Of a stretch of 64,000 bases of DNA, positions 1 to 8,639 are shown piece by piece (positions within the stretch are counted from its first letter, which is position 1; each line of letters begins with the position of its first letter). The notes beneath the pieces are model-generated. The model was not told where the DNA came from. It made no database searches and saw only the letters and a program-made list of their open reading frames with translations. Source of the DNA: Lactobacillus sp. ESL0785 (GTDB taxonomy: Bacteria; Bacillota; Bacilli; Lactobacillales; Lactobacillaceae); NCBI RefSeq assembly GCF_029395455.1, contig NZ_CP113916.1:124001-188000 (forward strand), read 5' to 3'. The translations under genes and the position numbers were made by a program.

Positions 1-1189
1 TATTAATAGAAACAATTACTAAAGCGGCAATTGTCCGGTCGATGTTTAGGTGCCAGAACTGGGCGATACCGTAGTAGATTACGGCAGCTTGCACCATCAT
101 TGGTGTACCCCGGAAGATTTCAATATAAACAGATAACAGCCAATCAATGAATTTTAACAGCCATCTCTTGCCGCGGGTAGTTGGCGTCGGAATTGTCCGG
201 ATAACACCGACAGCTAAACCGATAAAGAAACCAGCGATAGTACCGACTGAAGCAAGCAGCAAGGTCATGCCAATTCCGCTGAGAATCATGCCACCATATT
301 GCTTCCACATAGAAACAAACCAGTTTTCTTGTTTACCCTTTTTAGAATTATCAGTTTTGGGCTGCTCTTTAACAGCTTCGTTCATCAACTTAGTTCGTTT
401 TGAATTAGGAACAGTTGCTAAAATTTGGTTAACTTCCTTAAGTAGCTTTTTGTTAGGTTTTGCAATCCCGATGGAAGTAACGGATTCATCTTTAGTGGCG
501 TGAAAACCAGGCATTTTGCTAACGGGAATAGCTTTAATATCAGGATCAACCATTTTGAATGAAGTTGCTTCAGTATCTTCAGCAACATAACCGTCAATAG
601 TTCCGGAAATCAAACTTTGCCGCATCGCCGCAAAGTCACGCATAGCAGGTTGCTTTTTAGCGCCAGTTAATTGATTGATTAATTGGTAATGAAAAGTCCC
701 TTGTTGAGCAGTTAATTTGGCACCCTTAAAGCCAGTTAGGCTTTTAGCATTAGCATATTTACTGTTCATCTTAGTAATGACTACAAATGTACTGCGCCGA
801 TATGGCTGTGAGAAGTTAATTGCCTTTTCACGTTCTGCTGTTGGGCTCATCCCAGCGATGATTAGATCAGCTTTGCCGCTGGTTAAGGCCGGAAGCAGTC
901 CGTCCCATTCAGTTTTGAAAACAACTACTTTTTTGTGTAATTTTTGGCCAATGATCTTGGCAATTTTGACATCATAACCATTAGCATAAGTGTGTGAACC
1001 GTCGATTGGAACTGCCCCGTTAGCACTGTTGGTTTGCGTCCAGTTATACGGCTGATAGTTGGCCTCCATGGCAACTTTTAAGACGTTGTTGTTTTTGGCG
1101 TAAGCAGTATTAGAATGAAAACTTAATCCTACTGTTAAACCAAGCAAAACCGCAATCAATGCGGTGAACCATTTACTTTTTGACTTCAT
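1..1189 (-). CDS. Lysine-type amino-acid ABC transporter, fused substrate-binding/permease protein (partial, cut by left edge)
   Basis: Reading leftward from an ATG at 1187-1189 (AGGTTTT ribosome-binding region just upstream), the frame is open to the window edge. It gives a signal peptide, a bacterial extracellular solute-binding domain (about residues 35-290), a linker rich in Lys/Gln, and the start of a permease domain with the EIFRGTPMMVQ-type motif of polar amino-acid permeases. It is closely similar to the complete gene at 2718-4328. The leader RNA is a lysine riboswitch, so lysine is the likely substrate; that is inference from regulation. No ATPase is in view; one may lie beyond the edge. 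The 3' end is missing. Confidence 0.88.
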   Translation of the reverse strand, partial: MKSKSKWFTALIAVLLGLTVGLSFHSNTAYAKNNNVLKVAMEANYQPYNWTQTNSANGAVPIDGSHTYANGYDVKIAKIIGQKLHKKVVVFKTEWDGLLPALTSGKADLIIAGMSPTAEREKAINFSQPYRRSTFVVITKMNSKYANAKSLTGFKGAKLTAQQGTFHYQLINQLTGAKKQPAMRDFAAMRQSLISGTIDGYVAEDTEATSFKMVDPDIKAIPVSKMPGFHATKDESVTSIGIAKPNKKLLKEVNQILATVPNSKRTKLMNEAVKEQPKTDNSKKGKQENWFVSMWKQYGGMILSGIGMTLLLASVGTIAGFFIGLAVGVIRTIPTPTTRGKRWLLKFIDWLLSVYIEIFRGTPMMVQAAVIYYGIAQFWHLNIDRTIAALVIVSIN

Positions 1190-1239
1190 TTTAAAACCTC
1201 CAAATTGTTTTAAATAAAGCCAATACAATAAAGCGTAAA

Positions 1240-1470
1240 TAAAAAGCCTCGCTATCTTGCAAGACAACGAGGTTATAATTGATCATATTTAGACAAATCA
1301 TATAGCGCTCCCCGGGGACGAACCGGGACAGTCTGCAAGATCTGTTCTTGCAGCCCAACGAAAAAATGACGCAAATCAAGATTTCATTTCGGCGGTAATT
1401 CTTAGCTCAACTTTCTTAGCGTTTGCGCGCTCCCATTGAGTTTGTAATTGTCGCGACCTCTATTGCATTG
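1240..1470 (-). promoter_or_regulatory. Lysine riboswitch (L-box) with transcription terminator
   Basis: On the minus strand the leader begins ATAGAGGTCGCGAC, continues to CCGCCGAAAT, then GGGCTGCAAG...CTTGCAGACTGTC and closes with GGGAGCGCTAT, so that 5' ATAG pairs with 3' CTAT as P1. This order of conserved blocks is that of the lysine riboswitch. A terminator follows at about 1241-1275 (CCTCG/CGAGG stem, T-tract) before the transporter start. Lysine binding should therefore lower transcription of the gene at 1-1189. A near copy stands at 4380-4610. No covariance-model search was run. Confidence 0.85.
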
Positions 1471-1492
1471 GAAATTATTTAACTTAGTGAGA

Positions 1493-1521
1493 ATGATAGG
1501 CTAAAAGCAGGGGTTTGTCAA
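1493..1521 (-). promoter_or_regulatory. Sigma-A-type promoter of the first lysine riboswitch transcript
   Basis: Minus strand TTGACA at 1521-1516, 17-bp spacer, TATCAT at 1498-1493, about 25 nt before the riboswitch aptamer. It gives the downstream transporter a transcript separate from the dapE gene that ends at 1536. Confidence 0.75.
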
Positions 1522-1535
1522 CTGCTTTTCTACCA

Positions 1536-2693
1536 TTATTTAGTCAAATATTTTTTAGCAAATTGTTCATAAAATTCAGTTGCTTGTAAATAATCAGGAA
1601 TGTCAACGTATTCGTCAACTTGGTGACAGCTATCATTGCCAGGTCCTAAAGTAAAGATAGTTGGCGGTGTTGGACTGTTAACAAATTTGGAAGCATCAGT
1701 AGTTCCAGATTCGGTGACTAATTTTGCTGGTCTGTGCAAAATATTAGTTAACATTTGTTGAGCTGATTGGACGTATTGATTAGAAGTATCACCAGAAACA
1801 GCTTCACCTAAATAATCATATTGCAATTCAAACCGGTGTTGCGGCAATTTACTAACTTCAGTAACAGCACTTTCCAACACTTTTTGAATTTCGGCAACTG
1901 TATAGAGCGGATTAATGCGAATATTACCGCGAGCAACGACCTTGTCAGGCATACTGTTAATCTGATCACCGCCTGAGATCATCGTAATATTATGTAGTAC
2001 AGGTCCAAGTTTGGGATCAACCCGTGGTAAGTGGCGCAATTTTTGATTGGCTAATTGAATAAAATCGGCCATGTTGTCGATAGCATTGAGGACACCTAAT
2101 TGAGCTGAGTGGGCAACTTTGCCGTAAGCAGTGATTGTGTAATCAATGTCGCCGTTACTAGAATAAGAAATGTCGAGGTTAGAATCTTCACCGATGACTA
2201 AAACATCTAAGTCATCAACAAAACCTTCTTTGGTTAATTCTTCAGCTCCCCATTGACCAGTCTCTTCACCAACGGACAGTAACAAGCGTAACTCACCAGA
2301 TAGGGGAATGTTTTCTTCTAATAAAGATAATAGGGTACCAATCATTCCCGCAAGGCCACTCTTCATATCGGTTGTCCCACGGCCATACATTTTAGTGTCA
2401 TGGTCGTATAATTTTCCAGAAAATGGCTCATCACGCCAAGCTTTAACGTTGCCAAGGTTGACGACATCCATGTGACCGGAAAAGCCGAGCTTGAAGTTGC
2501 CATTAGTTGGACCAATTGAGATTACCGCACTTTCACGGTCGCCTTGATAGGGCACACGTGTAATCCGTACCCGATCACCAAAAGGTGCAAATAACTTAGT
2601 CACGTAATCAACGACTTGTTTTTCATGGTCATCAATGGTTTCAATTTGAATTAAATCTTGCAATAACTTGATTTGTCTATCTCTATCTAACAT
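1536..2693 (-). CDS. dapE: ArgE/DapE-family M20 metallopeptidase (probable succinyl-diaminopimelate desuccinylase)
   Basis: A 385-residue M20 protein. The metal-binding GHMDVV motif (about residue 73) and GRGTTDMKSG (about 105-114), then VGEETGQWG with the catalytic Glu, show the di-zinc catalytic domain; a dimerisation insert follows and GNDSCHQVDEYV near the C-terminus supplies the last metal ligand. DapE would remove succinyl from N-succinyl-LL-diaminopimelate on the way to DAP and lysine. The gene lies 24 bp after a lysine-riboswitch-controlled transporter in the same direction, which supports a lysine/DAP role over the other deacylases of the family. Substrate is inferred; no clear terminator follows. 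Confidence 0.8.
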   Translation of the reverse strand: MLDRDRQIKLLQDLIQIETIDDHEKQVVDYVTKLFAPFGDRVRITRVPYQGDRESAVISIGPTNGNFKLGFSGHMDVVNLGNVKAWRDEPFSGKLYDHDTKMYGRGTTDMKSGLAGMIGTLLSLLEENIPLSGELRLLLSVGEETGQWGAEELTKEGFVDDLDVLVIGEDSNLDISYSSNGDIDYTITAYGKVAHSAQLGVLNAIDNMADFIQLANQKLRHLPRVDPKLGPVLHNITMISGGDQINSMPDKVVARGNIRINPLYTVAEIQKVLESAVTEVSKLPQHRFELQYDYLGEAVSGDTSNQYVQSAQQMLTNILHRPAKLVTESGTTDASKFVNSPTPPTIFTLGPGNDSCHQVDEYVDIPDYLQATEFYEQFAKKYLTK

Positions 2694-2717
2694 ATTATTC
2701 CTTTACTTTACAGATAA

Positions 2718-4328
2718 TTATTTGTCTTGGGTGCCAACCTGAACCTGGTTGGCCATTAAATTATAGTTTTTACTACCGTCAAGATGCTTTTCAATTAAAT
2801 TGAAAATTCTGGTAATTGTGAACGTCAAAATTAGGTAAATTGCGGAAATCGTCAAATAAGTTGGGAAGAACTTGAATGTTTGACTGGCAATAGTTGACCC
2901 GACAAAGAACAGTTCAGAAACAGAAATGATGCTCAATACTGACGTATCCTTAATGTTAACAATAAATTCATTGGTAATTGACGGCAGACAGTTTCTGATA
3001 GCTTGTGGCAGAATAATGTGCCACATTCTTTGATTATGAGTCATTCCCAACGCACTAGCGGCTTCAAATTGTCCTTCAGGAGTTGAAATAATTCCACCGC
3101 GGATAATTTCGGCTAAGTAAGCACCAGTATTAATGGAAACAATGATTAAAGCGGCTACAGTGCGGTCAATGTTTAGGTGCCAGAATTGGGCGATACCGTA
3201 ATAGATAACGGCAGCTTGAACCATCATTGGCGTGCCGCGGAAGATTTCAATATAAACGGCCAGCAACCAATCAATAAATTTTAATCCCCATCTCTTGCCG
3301 CGAGTAGTTGGGGTTGGGATGGTGCGAATAATGCCGACAAACAAGCCGATAAAGAAGCCGGCAATGGTACCGACAGCTGCAAGCAGTAGGGTCATGCCGA
3401 TCCCGCTCATAATCATGCCGCCATATTGCTTAAGCATGGAAACGAGCCAGCTTTGCTTTTTACCATTTTTGCCTTTCTTAGAATCAGTTTTTGGCTGCTC
3501 CTTGATGGCTTCAGTCATTAGCTTAGTTCTCTTAGATTTCGGAATTGTAGCTAGGACTTGATTGACTTCTTTGAGAAGCTTCGGGTTAGTCTTGGCAACA
3601 CCAATTGAGGAAACCATCTGTGCCTTAGTGACGTGGAAACCTTTCATTGGGTTAAGCGGTACAGCTCTAATGTCGGGGTCAACCATCTTGAAGGAAATCG
3701 CTTCGGTTGAGTCGGCAATATAACCATCAATCGTGCCGGAAATTAAACTTTGCCGCATAGCTGAAAAGTCCTTCATATTAGGCTCTTTTTTAGCTCCGGG
3801 CAACTGGTTAATTAATTGGTAATGGAAAGTTCCTTGTTGGGCAGTAAGGCGTGCACCCTTAAAGTCAGTTAGTTTTTTAGCATTAAGATACTTGCTGCCA
3901 GCCTTGGTGACGACAACAAAAACGCCGCTCCAATAAGGATTAGTAAAATTGATGGCACGTGCCCTTTCAGGTGTTGGGCTCATCCCGGCAATAATCAAGT
4001 CGGCCTTGCCACTGGTCAAAGCTGGTAAAAGTCCGTCCCATTCGGTCTTCATAACTACTACTTTTTTGTGTAATTTTTGCCCAATAATCTTAGCAATTTT
4101 AACGTCATAACCATTGGCGTAGGTGTGAGAACCATCAATTGGTACCGCCCCATTTGCATTAGTAGTTTGCGTCCAATTATTCGGCGAGTAGTTCGCCTCC
4201 ATTGCCACTTTTAAGACACTACTGTCTTTTTTGGCAGCACTAGTTGTGGTATTAGTCAGGCTAATACTACCAACTAGTACAAATAAAACTGCCAAAATTG
4301 CAATTAACCATCTGTTTTTTGACTTCAT
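2718..4328 (-). CDS. Lysine-type amino-acid ABC transporter, fused substrate-binding/permease protein
   Basis: The protein has 536 residues when started at ATG 4328, which follows AGGTTTTAAA; an open extension upstream runs through the terminator hairpin and is not credible. A signal peptide (to about residue 33) precedes a solute-binding domain (about 37-290) with the GYDVKIAKIIG and KADLIIAGMSPT blocks. A multi-TM permease domain (about 320-520) follows, carrying EIFRGTPMMVQAAVIYYG and EAASALGMT, the EAA loop that contacts the ATPase. No ATPase gene is adjacent, so it must share one. It is a paralogue of the gene at 1-1189 and sits behind its own lysine riboswitch; co-transcribed with dapE. 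Confidence 0.9.
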   Translation of the reverse strand: MKSKNRWLIAILAVLFVLVGSISLTNTTTSAAKKDSSVLKVAMEANYSPNNWTQTTNANGAVPIDGSHTYANGYDVKIAKIIGQKLHKKVVVMKTEWDGLLPALTSGKADLIIAGMSPTPERARAINFTNPYWSGVFVVVTKAGSKYLNAKKLTDFKGARLTAQQGTFHYQLINQLPGAKKEPNMKDFSAMRQSLISGTIDGYIADSTEAISFKMVDPDIRAVPLNPMKGFHVTKAQMVSSIGVAKTNPKLLKEVNQVLATIPKSKRTKLMTEAIKEQPKTDSKKGKNGKKQSWLVSMLKQYGGMIMSGIGMTLLLAAVGTIAGFFIGLFVGIIRTIPTPTTRGKRWGLKFIDWLLAVYIEIFRGTPMMVQAAVIYYGIAQFWHLNIDRTVAALIIVSINTGAYLAEIIRGGIISTPEGQFEAASALGMTHNQRMWHIILPQAIRNCLPSITNEFIVNIKDTSVLSIISVSELFFVGSTIASQTFKFFPTYLTISAIYLILTFTITRIFNLIEKHLDGSKNYNLMANQVQVGTQDK

Positions 4329-4379
4329 TTTAAAACCTCCAAAATGTTTTAAATAAAGCCAATACAATAAAAGCGTAAA

Positions 4380-4610
4380 TAAAAACCTCATTGTTGTACA
4401 AAACAATGAGGTGATATTTGATCATACTTAAACAAATCATATAGCGCTCCCCGGGGACTAACCGAGACAGTCTGCAAGATATGTTCTTGCAGCCCAACTG
4501 CGAATTTACGTTGGACAAATTCGCAGTTTCGGCGGTAATTCTTGAGCTAATCGTCATGGCATCACGCGTGCTCTGATTAGGTTTGTAATTATCGCGACCT
4601 CTATTGCATT
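4380..4610 (-). promoter_or_regulatory. Lysine riboswitch (L-box) with transcription terminator, second copy
   Basis: The same conserved blocks as the copy at 1240-1470 appear in order: ATAGAGGTCGCGAT, ACCGCCGAAA, GGGCTGCAAG, GACTGTC and GGGGAGCGCTAT. One internal stem differs in sequence but keeps pairing (GCGAATTT against AAATTCGC), which is compensatory change expected of a functional RNA. The terminator at 4381-4411 (ACCTCATTGT/ACAATGAGGT plus T-tract) precedes the transporter. It would shut off the transporter-dapE transcript when lysine is plentiful. Confidence 0.87.
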
Positions 4611-4632
4611 GGAAATTATTAACTTGATGAGA

Positions 4633-4661
4633 ATATTATAACAATTTTTAATGTTTGTCAA
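4633..4661 (-). promoter_or_regulatory. Sigma-A-type promoter of the second lysine riboswitch transcript
   Basis: Minus strand TTGACA at 4661-4656 followed 17 bp later by TAATAT (4638-4633), overlapping a TATAAT with 15-bp spacing. It lies 25-30 nt before the aptamer. The remaining stretch up to 4761 shows no gene. Confidence 0.7.
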
Positions 4662-4761
4662 ATGCTTTTTAATAAATTAATTAATAATAGGGACAGGGTT
4701 AAGCAAAGATGTAAATTACATTAATTCTTAATAATTGGTGTTTTTTCATTTTTTAGTCTAC

Positions 4762-5394
4762 TTATTGCCAGCCGTTATCTGTCGATAGATCGCGCTTTTT
4801 CATTCGGGAAACGTAAGGATTGCCGCTGACGTAATAACGCAAAGGCTTCTGTGCCCACTCTTGGTCAGATTGGTTAATTCCGATTCGCGGACCAGCAATA
4901 ATTTTAGCGGCATGCCTTTTATGAGTATTATCGAGGTCAATGCTAAACGGCGAATCAGCTAAAAAGTGCAGGTTCCAATGTTTATCATGAATGCCGAAGG
5001 CCTGCATCATTTTGGCAGGTCCATTGGTTAGTAAAATGCCGTCTTTGCCATTGCGATTAGTAATCATCTGGTCAATGCCCCATCTGGGCTCGATGGCTCT
5101 GATTAAAATCCCTTGTGGCTCGTCCAGTTCTTGGGTGGCAACGTCAAAGAAAAAATATTGTCGTTGGCTGTAAATATAAATAGTACTGCCAGCACGATAT
5201 AGACCTTCGTTAGCTGGGCTGCGGCGACCGCCATAGGAATGTGCAGCGCGATCACGAACACCTAAATAGGCTTCAGCTTCAACGATGTAGCCGCCCATTA
5301 GGTGGTTGCCGTCATTGTAAGTTAACGGACGACCGATTAGGTCAGCGGTGATTTTGGCGGTAGAATTGTTAGTAAAATAAGTTGAATAATCCAT
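4762..5394 (-). CDS. DNA-3-methyladenine glycosylase (AAG/MPG family)
   Basis: A 210-residue protein of the Pur_DNA_glyco family, which excises alkylated purines such as 3-methyladenine from DNA. Seen: the EAEAYLGVRDRAAHSYGG block (about residues 38-55) that carries the catalytic Glu and Tyr, then NEGLYRAGSTIYIY, and the GIHDKHWN and GPRIGI blocks of the C-terminal half. Length matches the bacterial family (about 200). It is divergent from the DUF488 gene at 5439 with 44 bp between; together with Ogt at 6573 it makes this a small alkylation-repair neighbourhood. Confidence 0.9.
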   Translation of the reverse strand: MDYSTYFTNNSTAKITADLIGRPLTYNDGNHLMGGYIVEAEAYLGVRDRAAHSYGGRRSPANEGLYRAGSTIYIYSQRQYFFFDVATQELDEPQGILIRAIEPRWGIDQMITNRNGKDGILLTNGPAKMMQAFGIHDKHWNLHFLADSPFSIDLDNTHKRHAAKIIAGPRIGINQSDQEWAQKPLRYYVSGNPYVSRMKKRDLSTDNGWQ

Positions 5395-5438
5395 GTTTCT
5401 TTCTAGAATAAGATATTAAAAATAAAGAGGAAATAATA

Positions 5439-5798
5439 ATGACAGAAATTAAACTAATCCGAATTTATGCTCATGAGCAACCTGAAGGTTACCGGATTTT
5501 AGTTGATCGTTTGTGGCCGCGCGGGATCAGTAAAGTTAAGGCTAATCTTGATGAATGGGCAAAGGAAATAGGTCCAAGTACTAACTTACGCAAATGGTTT
5601 AATCATGATGATAACAAGTTTGCGTCTTTTAAAGATAAATACCTTGCTGAGTTAGAACAAAATCCTGCGATGCCGCAATTTTTAGCATTAGTGAAGACGC
5701 AATTATCTAAGCAAGACGTCTTATTTTTATATGGTGCTAAAAATAAAGAGCACAACCAAGCAGTTGTACTCAAGGAATATCTTGAACGCCAATTATAA
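5439..5798 (+). CDS. DUF488 family protein
   Basis: A 119-residue protein. The LIRIYAHEQPEGYRILVDRLWPRG start and the DEWAKEIGPSTNLRKWF block are characteristic of DUF488 (YeaO-like) proteins, whose biochemical function is not settled. A good ribosome-binding site (AGAGGAAA) precedes the ATG. The gene ends tail-to-tail with terC, the two stop codons overlapping by 6 bp around 5793-5798. Confidence 0.85.
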   Translation: MTEIKLIRIYAHEQPEGYRILVDRLWPRGISKVKANLDEWAKEIGPSTNLRKWFNHDDNKFASFKDKYLAELEQNPAMPQFLALVKTQLSKQDVLFLYGAKNKEHNQAVVLKEYLERQL

Positions 5799-6572
5799 TT
5801 TGTGGCCGTGCTTTTTAATCCGCCAAAAGTGAAAGATAATAGTTAAGATTAAAATACCAAAGACGATTGATGCAAACACAGTATTTGGCAGTTCATAATT
5901 AAGTGGTGGCAGTGATAGCAGCAGTTTTAGTGCAATAATGCCAATTAACACATAGGCCATTGGCTGCAGTTCCGGGATAATATCCATTAATTTGATAATA
6001 ACTTCGGCTACGCCCCGCATGCAGAGGATACCAATCATGCCGCCGATGAGGACGATAACTGGATTATTGGAAACAGCTAAAGCTGCAAGAACAGAATCAA
6101 TTGAAAAGACGATATCCATTGCTTCAATTGAAATCACAGTGCGCCAGAAAAGGGATAAAACGTGTTTGCCTTTTTTTGCCTTGTGTTTACTGAGTTTAGC
6201 TTCTTCAGCCTTTTCTTTGGCTGCTGCTTTTTGTGGGTGCCGTTGATCGTAAAAAAATTTAAACGCTAAGTAGAACAGATAGATACTGCCGGCTAATTTA
6301 ATTTCCCAAAAGTTGATTAAGTAAGTGCCGATACCAATGACAATAAAGCGAAAAAGATATGCGCCCCACAGACCGTAAAATAGGGACTTTTCCTGTTGCT
6401 TTTTATCGGGCAAGATTTTGGTTTGAGCCGCTAAAACCACAGCATTGTCAACGGATAATAAACATTCCATTAAGATTAATGTGAGAATTATCATCCAATC
6501 TTTGCCACTGGTTAGAACGTGCAGCCAATTGCTAGCACTGAAAAACGGCGCATACATTTTAATAATCGACAT
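5793..6572 (-). CDS. TerC family integral membrane protein
   Basis: A 259-residue membrane protein with seven predicted hydrophobic segments. The block LMECLLSVDNAVVLAA near the N-terminus and IEAMDIVFSIDSVLAALAV in the middle carry the paired acidic residues of the TerC family, which is linked to metal-ion export (manganese) and tellurite resistance. A Lys-rich cytoplasmic loop (about 112-135) separates the two halves. It follows ogt directly (start codon 1 nt after the ogt stop) and is probably in one operon sir2-ogt-terC. Confidence 0.87.
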   Translation of the reverse strand: MSIIKMYAPFFSASNWLHVLTSGKDWMIILTLILMECLLSVDNAVVLAAQTKILPDKKQQEKSLFYGLWGAYLFRFIVIGIGTYLINFWEIKLAGSIYLFYLAFKFFYDQRHPQKAAAKEKAEEAKLSKHKAKKGKHVLSLFWRTVISIEAMDIVFSIDSVLAALAVSNNPVIVLIGGMIGILCMRGVAEVIIKLMDIIPELQPMAYVLIGIIALKLLLSLPPLNYELPNTVFASIVFGILILTIIFHFWRIKKHGHKL

Positions 6573-7064
6573 CTAAAAACTCTTTTCTAAATTAATCAGG
6601 TGCTTTTTGTAGTCCATACCCAAACGATATTGCCCGCAAGTGCCATCAGCGTGAATTACTCGATGACAAGGAATGAAAAATAATACTGGATTCAAAGCTA
6701 CGGCATGAGCAACTGGCCGTATAGCACTGGGCTGGTTAATTGCTTTGGCCAAGTCTTGATAACTAATGGTTTGACCATAAGGAATTTGCCTTACTTGGTT
6801 AAGCACTTTTTGCTGCCAAGGAGTAACTATTGGGCTGATACTTAACGGTAAATCAAATTCTTGCTGATTTCCAGTTAAAAATTCAGCTAATTCTCGAATA
6901 TAGGGAGCAAGTCTTGCTGGAGCATAGAGCAACTTTTCTGTTGGATAAAAATGACTGATTGGTAAAGTGGGCCAGCCTTTTTGCCCAACATAGGTTAAGC
7001 CGTCTTTATTTGCCATTAACTCAAAAGTTACATGGTCAATGGTCAAATCGGCATAGTAAAGCAT
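6573..7064 (-). CDS. ogt: Methylated-DNA-[protein]-cysteine S-methyltransferase
   Basis: A 163-residue suicide alkyltransferase that takes the methyl group from O6-methylguanine onto its own cysteine. The active-site motif PCHRVI is present with Cys at about residue 133; the HTH-like segment before it (PYGQTISYQDLAKAI, Asn-finger region) and the GQYRLGMDYKKHLINLE tail complete the DNA-binding domain. The start codon overlaps the stop of the sirtuin gene, indicating translational coupling. No Ada-type N-terminal zinc domain is present. Confidence 0.93.
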   Translation of the reverse strand: MLYYADLTIDHVTFELMANKDGLTYVGQKGWPTLPISHFYPTEKLLYAPARLAPYIRELAEFLTGNQQEFDLPLSISPIVTPWQQKVLNQVRQIPYGQTISYQDLAKAINQPSAIRPVAHAVALNPVLFFIPCHRVIHADGTCGQYRLGMDYKKHLINLEKSF

Positions 7065-7768
7065 TAGATTTGTTCAAAAACGTCCAGTGCATCCGCAATG
7101 ATTGCAGAAATACCAGCAGCTGGAATTTCAGTCTTATTAATTGCCCAAACTTTAGCGCCATTTTGCCGGTATGATAATAACTGAGCGAACGGATAAACGA
7201 CGAAGCTGGTTCCAGAAATAATTACTAAATCAGAATTTTGCATTGCGTTAACGGACTTAGATAAATTATCGCCGTTGATGGCTTCACCATAAAGTACGAT
7301 GCCGGGACGAATGATGCCGCCGCAGTTTTCGTGGCGGAAACTTTTAGCGTATTCGGCGTAAGAAACAGGTTGGTGGCATTTGGTGCAGTAGATGTCATAA
7401 AGACTGCCATGAAATTCCGTCACGTGCTGATTGCCGGCTTTGGTGTCAAGATGGTCAACGTTTTGGGTAATTAAATCACCTTTTTCGTTGCAAAGCTCAG
7501 CGATTTTTTGGTGAATGGCGTTAGGCTTGGCATCAGGAAAGTACATGTTGTCCATAACGAATTTGTAGAAAAAGTCGGGCCGATTATAAAGGGTAGTGTC
7601 ACTTAAGATCGTTTCAGGGCTTTCAGACACGCCGTCATAGATTCCGTTTTTTGAACGATAGTCAGGGATGCCAGAATGAGTAGAAACGCCGGCACCTGTT
7701 AAAAAGGTAATGTGCTGGGCTTGGTCAATGTCGTTTTTTAATTCAGTTATTTGTTTTGGGTCAATCAT
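7064..7768 (-). CDS. Sir2-family NAD-dependent protein deacylase (sirtuin)
   Basis: A 234-residue sirtuin. TGAGVSTHSGIPDYRS (about residues 25-40) binds NAD, TQNVDHLD (about 99-106) is the second nucleotide motif, and the catalytic His lies in EFHGS (about 118). The structural zinc site is unusual: the first pair is CTKC, but the second reads HENC before GGIIRPG, so His replaces one Cys. The enzyme would remove acyl groups from lysines using NAD. First gene of a probable sir2-ogt-terC operon. Confidence 0.9.
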   Translation of the reverse strand: MIDPKQITELKNDIDQAQHITFLTGAGVSTHSGIPDYRSKNGIYDGVSESPETILSDTTLYNRPDFFYKFVMDNMYFPDAKPNAIHQKIAELCNEKGDLITQNVDHLDTKAGNQHVTEFHGSLYDIYCTKCHQPVSYAEYAKSFRHENCGGIIRPGIVLYGEAINGDNLSKSVNAMQNSDLVIISGTSFVVYPFAQLLSYRQNGAKVWAINKTEIPAAGISAIIADALDVFEQI

Positions 7769-7883
7769 GTTTTCACAGCTTTCTTAAAAATAATTTACTA
7801 TCTGTAGTTTACTACAATGTGGTTCCAATGAACGAGTTTAGTAAGGTAGATTAAAGCTTTTGAGTTTTTAAACCAGACAAATA

Positions 7884-8192
7884 TTATTTAACAAATTCAA
7901 CTCTACCTGAGGCCCACATGGTGTAGAAAAACAGGATTATACAAATTATTGCTGAAATAACTAGTCCTAAAATTATAGCAATGAAGGAGTTGATGTTCTT
8001 TCTTTGAAAGAACGTAGTTAATGTGTCCATTATATCTAATAAATAAAGTCCCAAAACTACCGTAGAAAAATTAAATAGTTTAAACCACGGGCAAATCAAA
8101 ATTAGAAGTAACTCTACTACTGAAAAAATCTTTACCCATTTATATACCTTAGGGGATAATAATTCGTACTTAGTTTCTTTATCTTTAATCAT
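7884..8192 (-). CDS. Small membrane protein, tandem paralogue of the next gene
   Basis: A 102-residue protein of unknown family with three hydrophobic segments (about residues 20-36, 43-58, 70-94) and a charged N-terminus. It ends in MWASGRVEFVK, exactly as the protein encoded at 8214-8531 does, and the two share the CPWFKLF/IPWFKLF block and the TTFFQ/ATFFQ block. The pair arose by tandem duplication. Nothing nearby gives a function; the size and topology would also suit an immunity-type protein, but there is no direct support. Confidence 0.7.
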   Translation of the reverse strand: MIKDKETKYELLSPKVYKWVKIFSVVELLLILICPWFKLFNFSTVVLGLYLLDIMDTLTTFFQRKNINSFIAIILGLVISAIICIILFFYTMWASGRVEFVK

Positions 8193-8213
8193 TGTTAACT
8201 CCGATGTCTAAAT

Positions 8214-8531
8214 TTATTTAACAAATTCAACTCTACCTGAGGCCCACATGGCATAGAAAAATAGGATAGCTGAAGTTATCATTCCTAAAGCGAATGCAAG
8301 CAAAATAGCAATAGGACCAATAATTCGATGCTTTTGAAAGAAAGTAGCCAGTGGGTCTACTAAAAGTATCAAATAAGTTCCAATCAAAGATACGCTAAAA
8401 TCAAACAATTTGAACCATGGAATAACTAAAATTCCAAGTAATACAATTATCGTGATTAACCACGCGAATTTATATCCTTTGGGATTTAAAATTGCTTCAC
8501 GCATAGTGCCCTTGTATTTGTCTTTTACCAT
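8214..8531 (-). CDS. Small membrane protein, tandem paralogue
   Basis: A 105-residue protein with three hydrophobic segments and the same layout and C-terminus as its neighbour at 7884-8192, 21 bp downstream on the same strand, so the two are probably co-transcribed. The last 38 bp of both genes are identical in DNA although the rest has diverged, which points to recent gene conversion or selection on the C-terminus. No recognisable family. Confidence 0.7.
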   Translation of the reverse strand: MVKDKYKGTMREAILNPKGYKFAWLITIIVLLGILVIPWFKLFDFSVSLIGTYLILLVDPLATFFQKHRIIGPIAILLAFALGMITSAILFFYAMWASGRVEFVK

Positions 8532-8639
8532 CGCTAACTCCAGTCATGTATATACTGCATACATTTTTTATATTTTAATAGTATATAAAAGAGGCGATAT
8601 ATATTCAAGTTTGTTTTTATTAGTAGAATTAAGCAAATT

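Noticed and set aside
1191..1379. 62-residue minus-strand frame with a counterpart of similar end at 4330-4557
   Set aside because: Both lie inside the lysine riboswitch and terminator; their similarity comes from the duplicated RNA, not from protein coding.
4329..4406. N-terminal extension of the transporter at 2718-4328
   Set aside because: The extension runs through the terminator hairpin of the riboswitch; the ATG at 4328 has a proper ribosome-binding site and starts a signal peptide.
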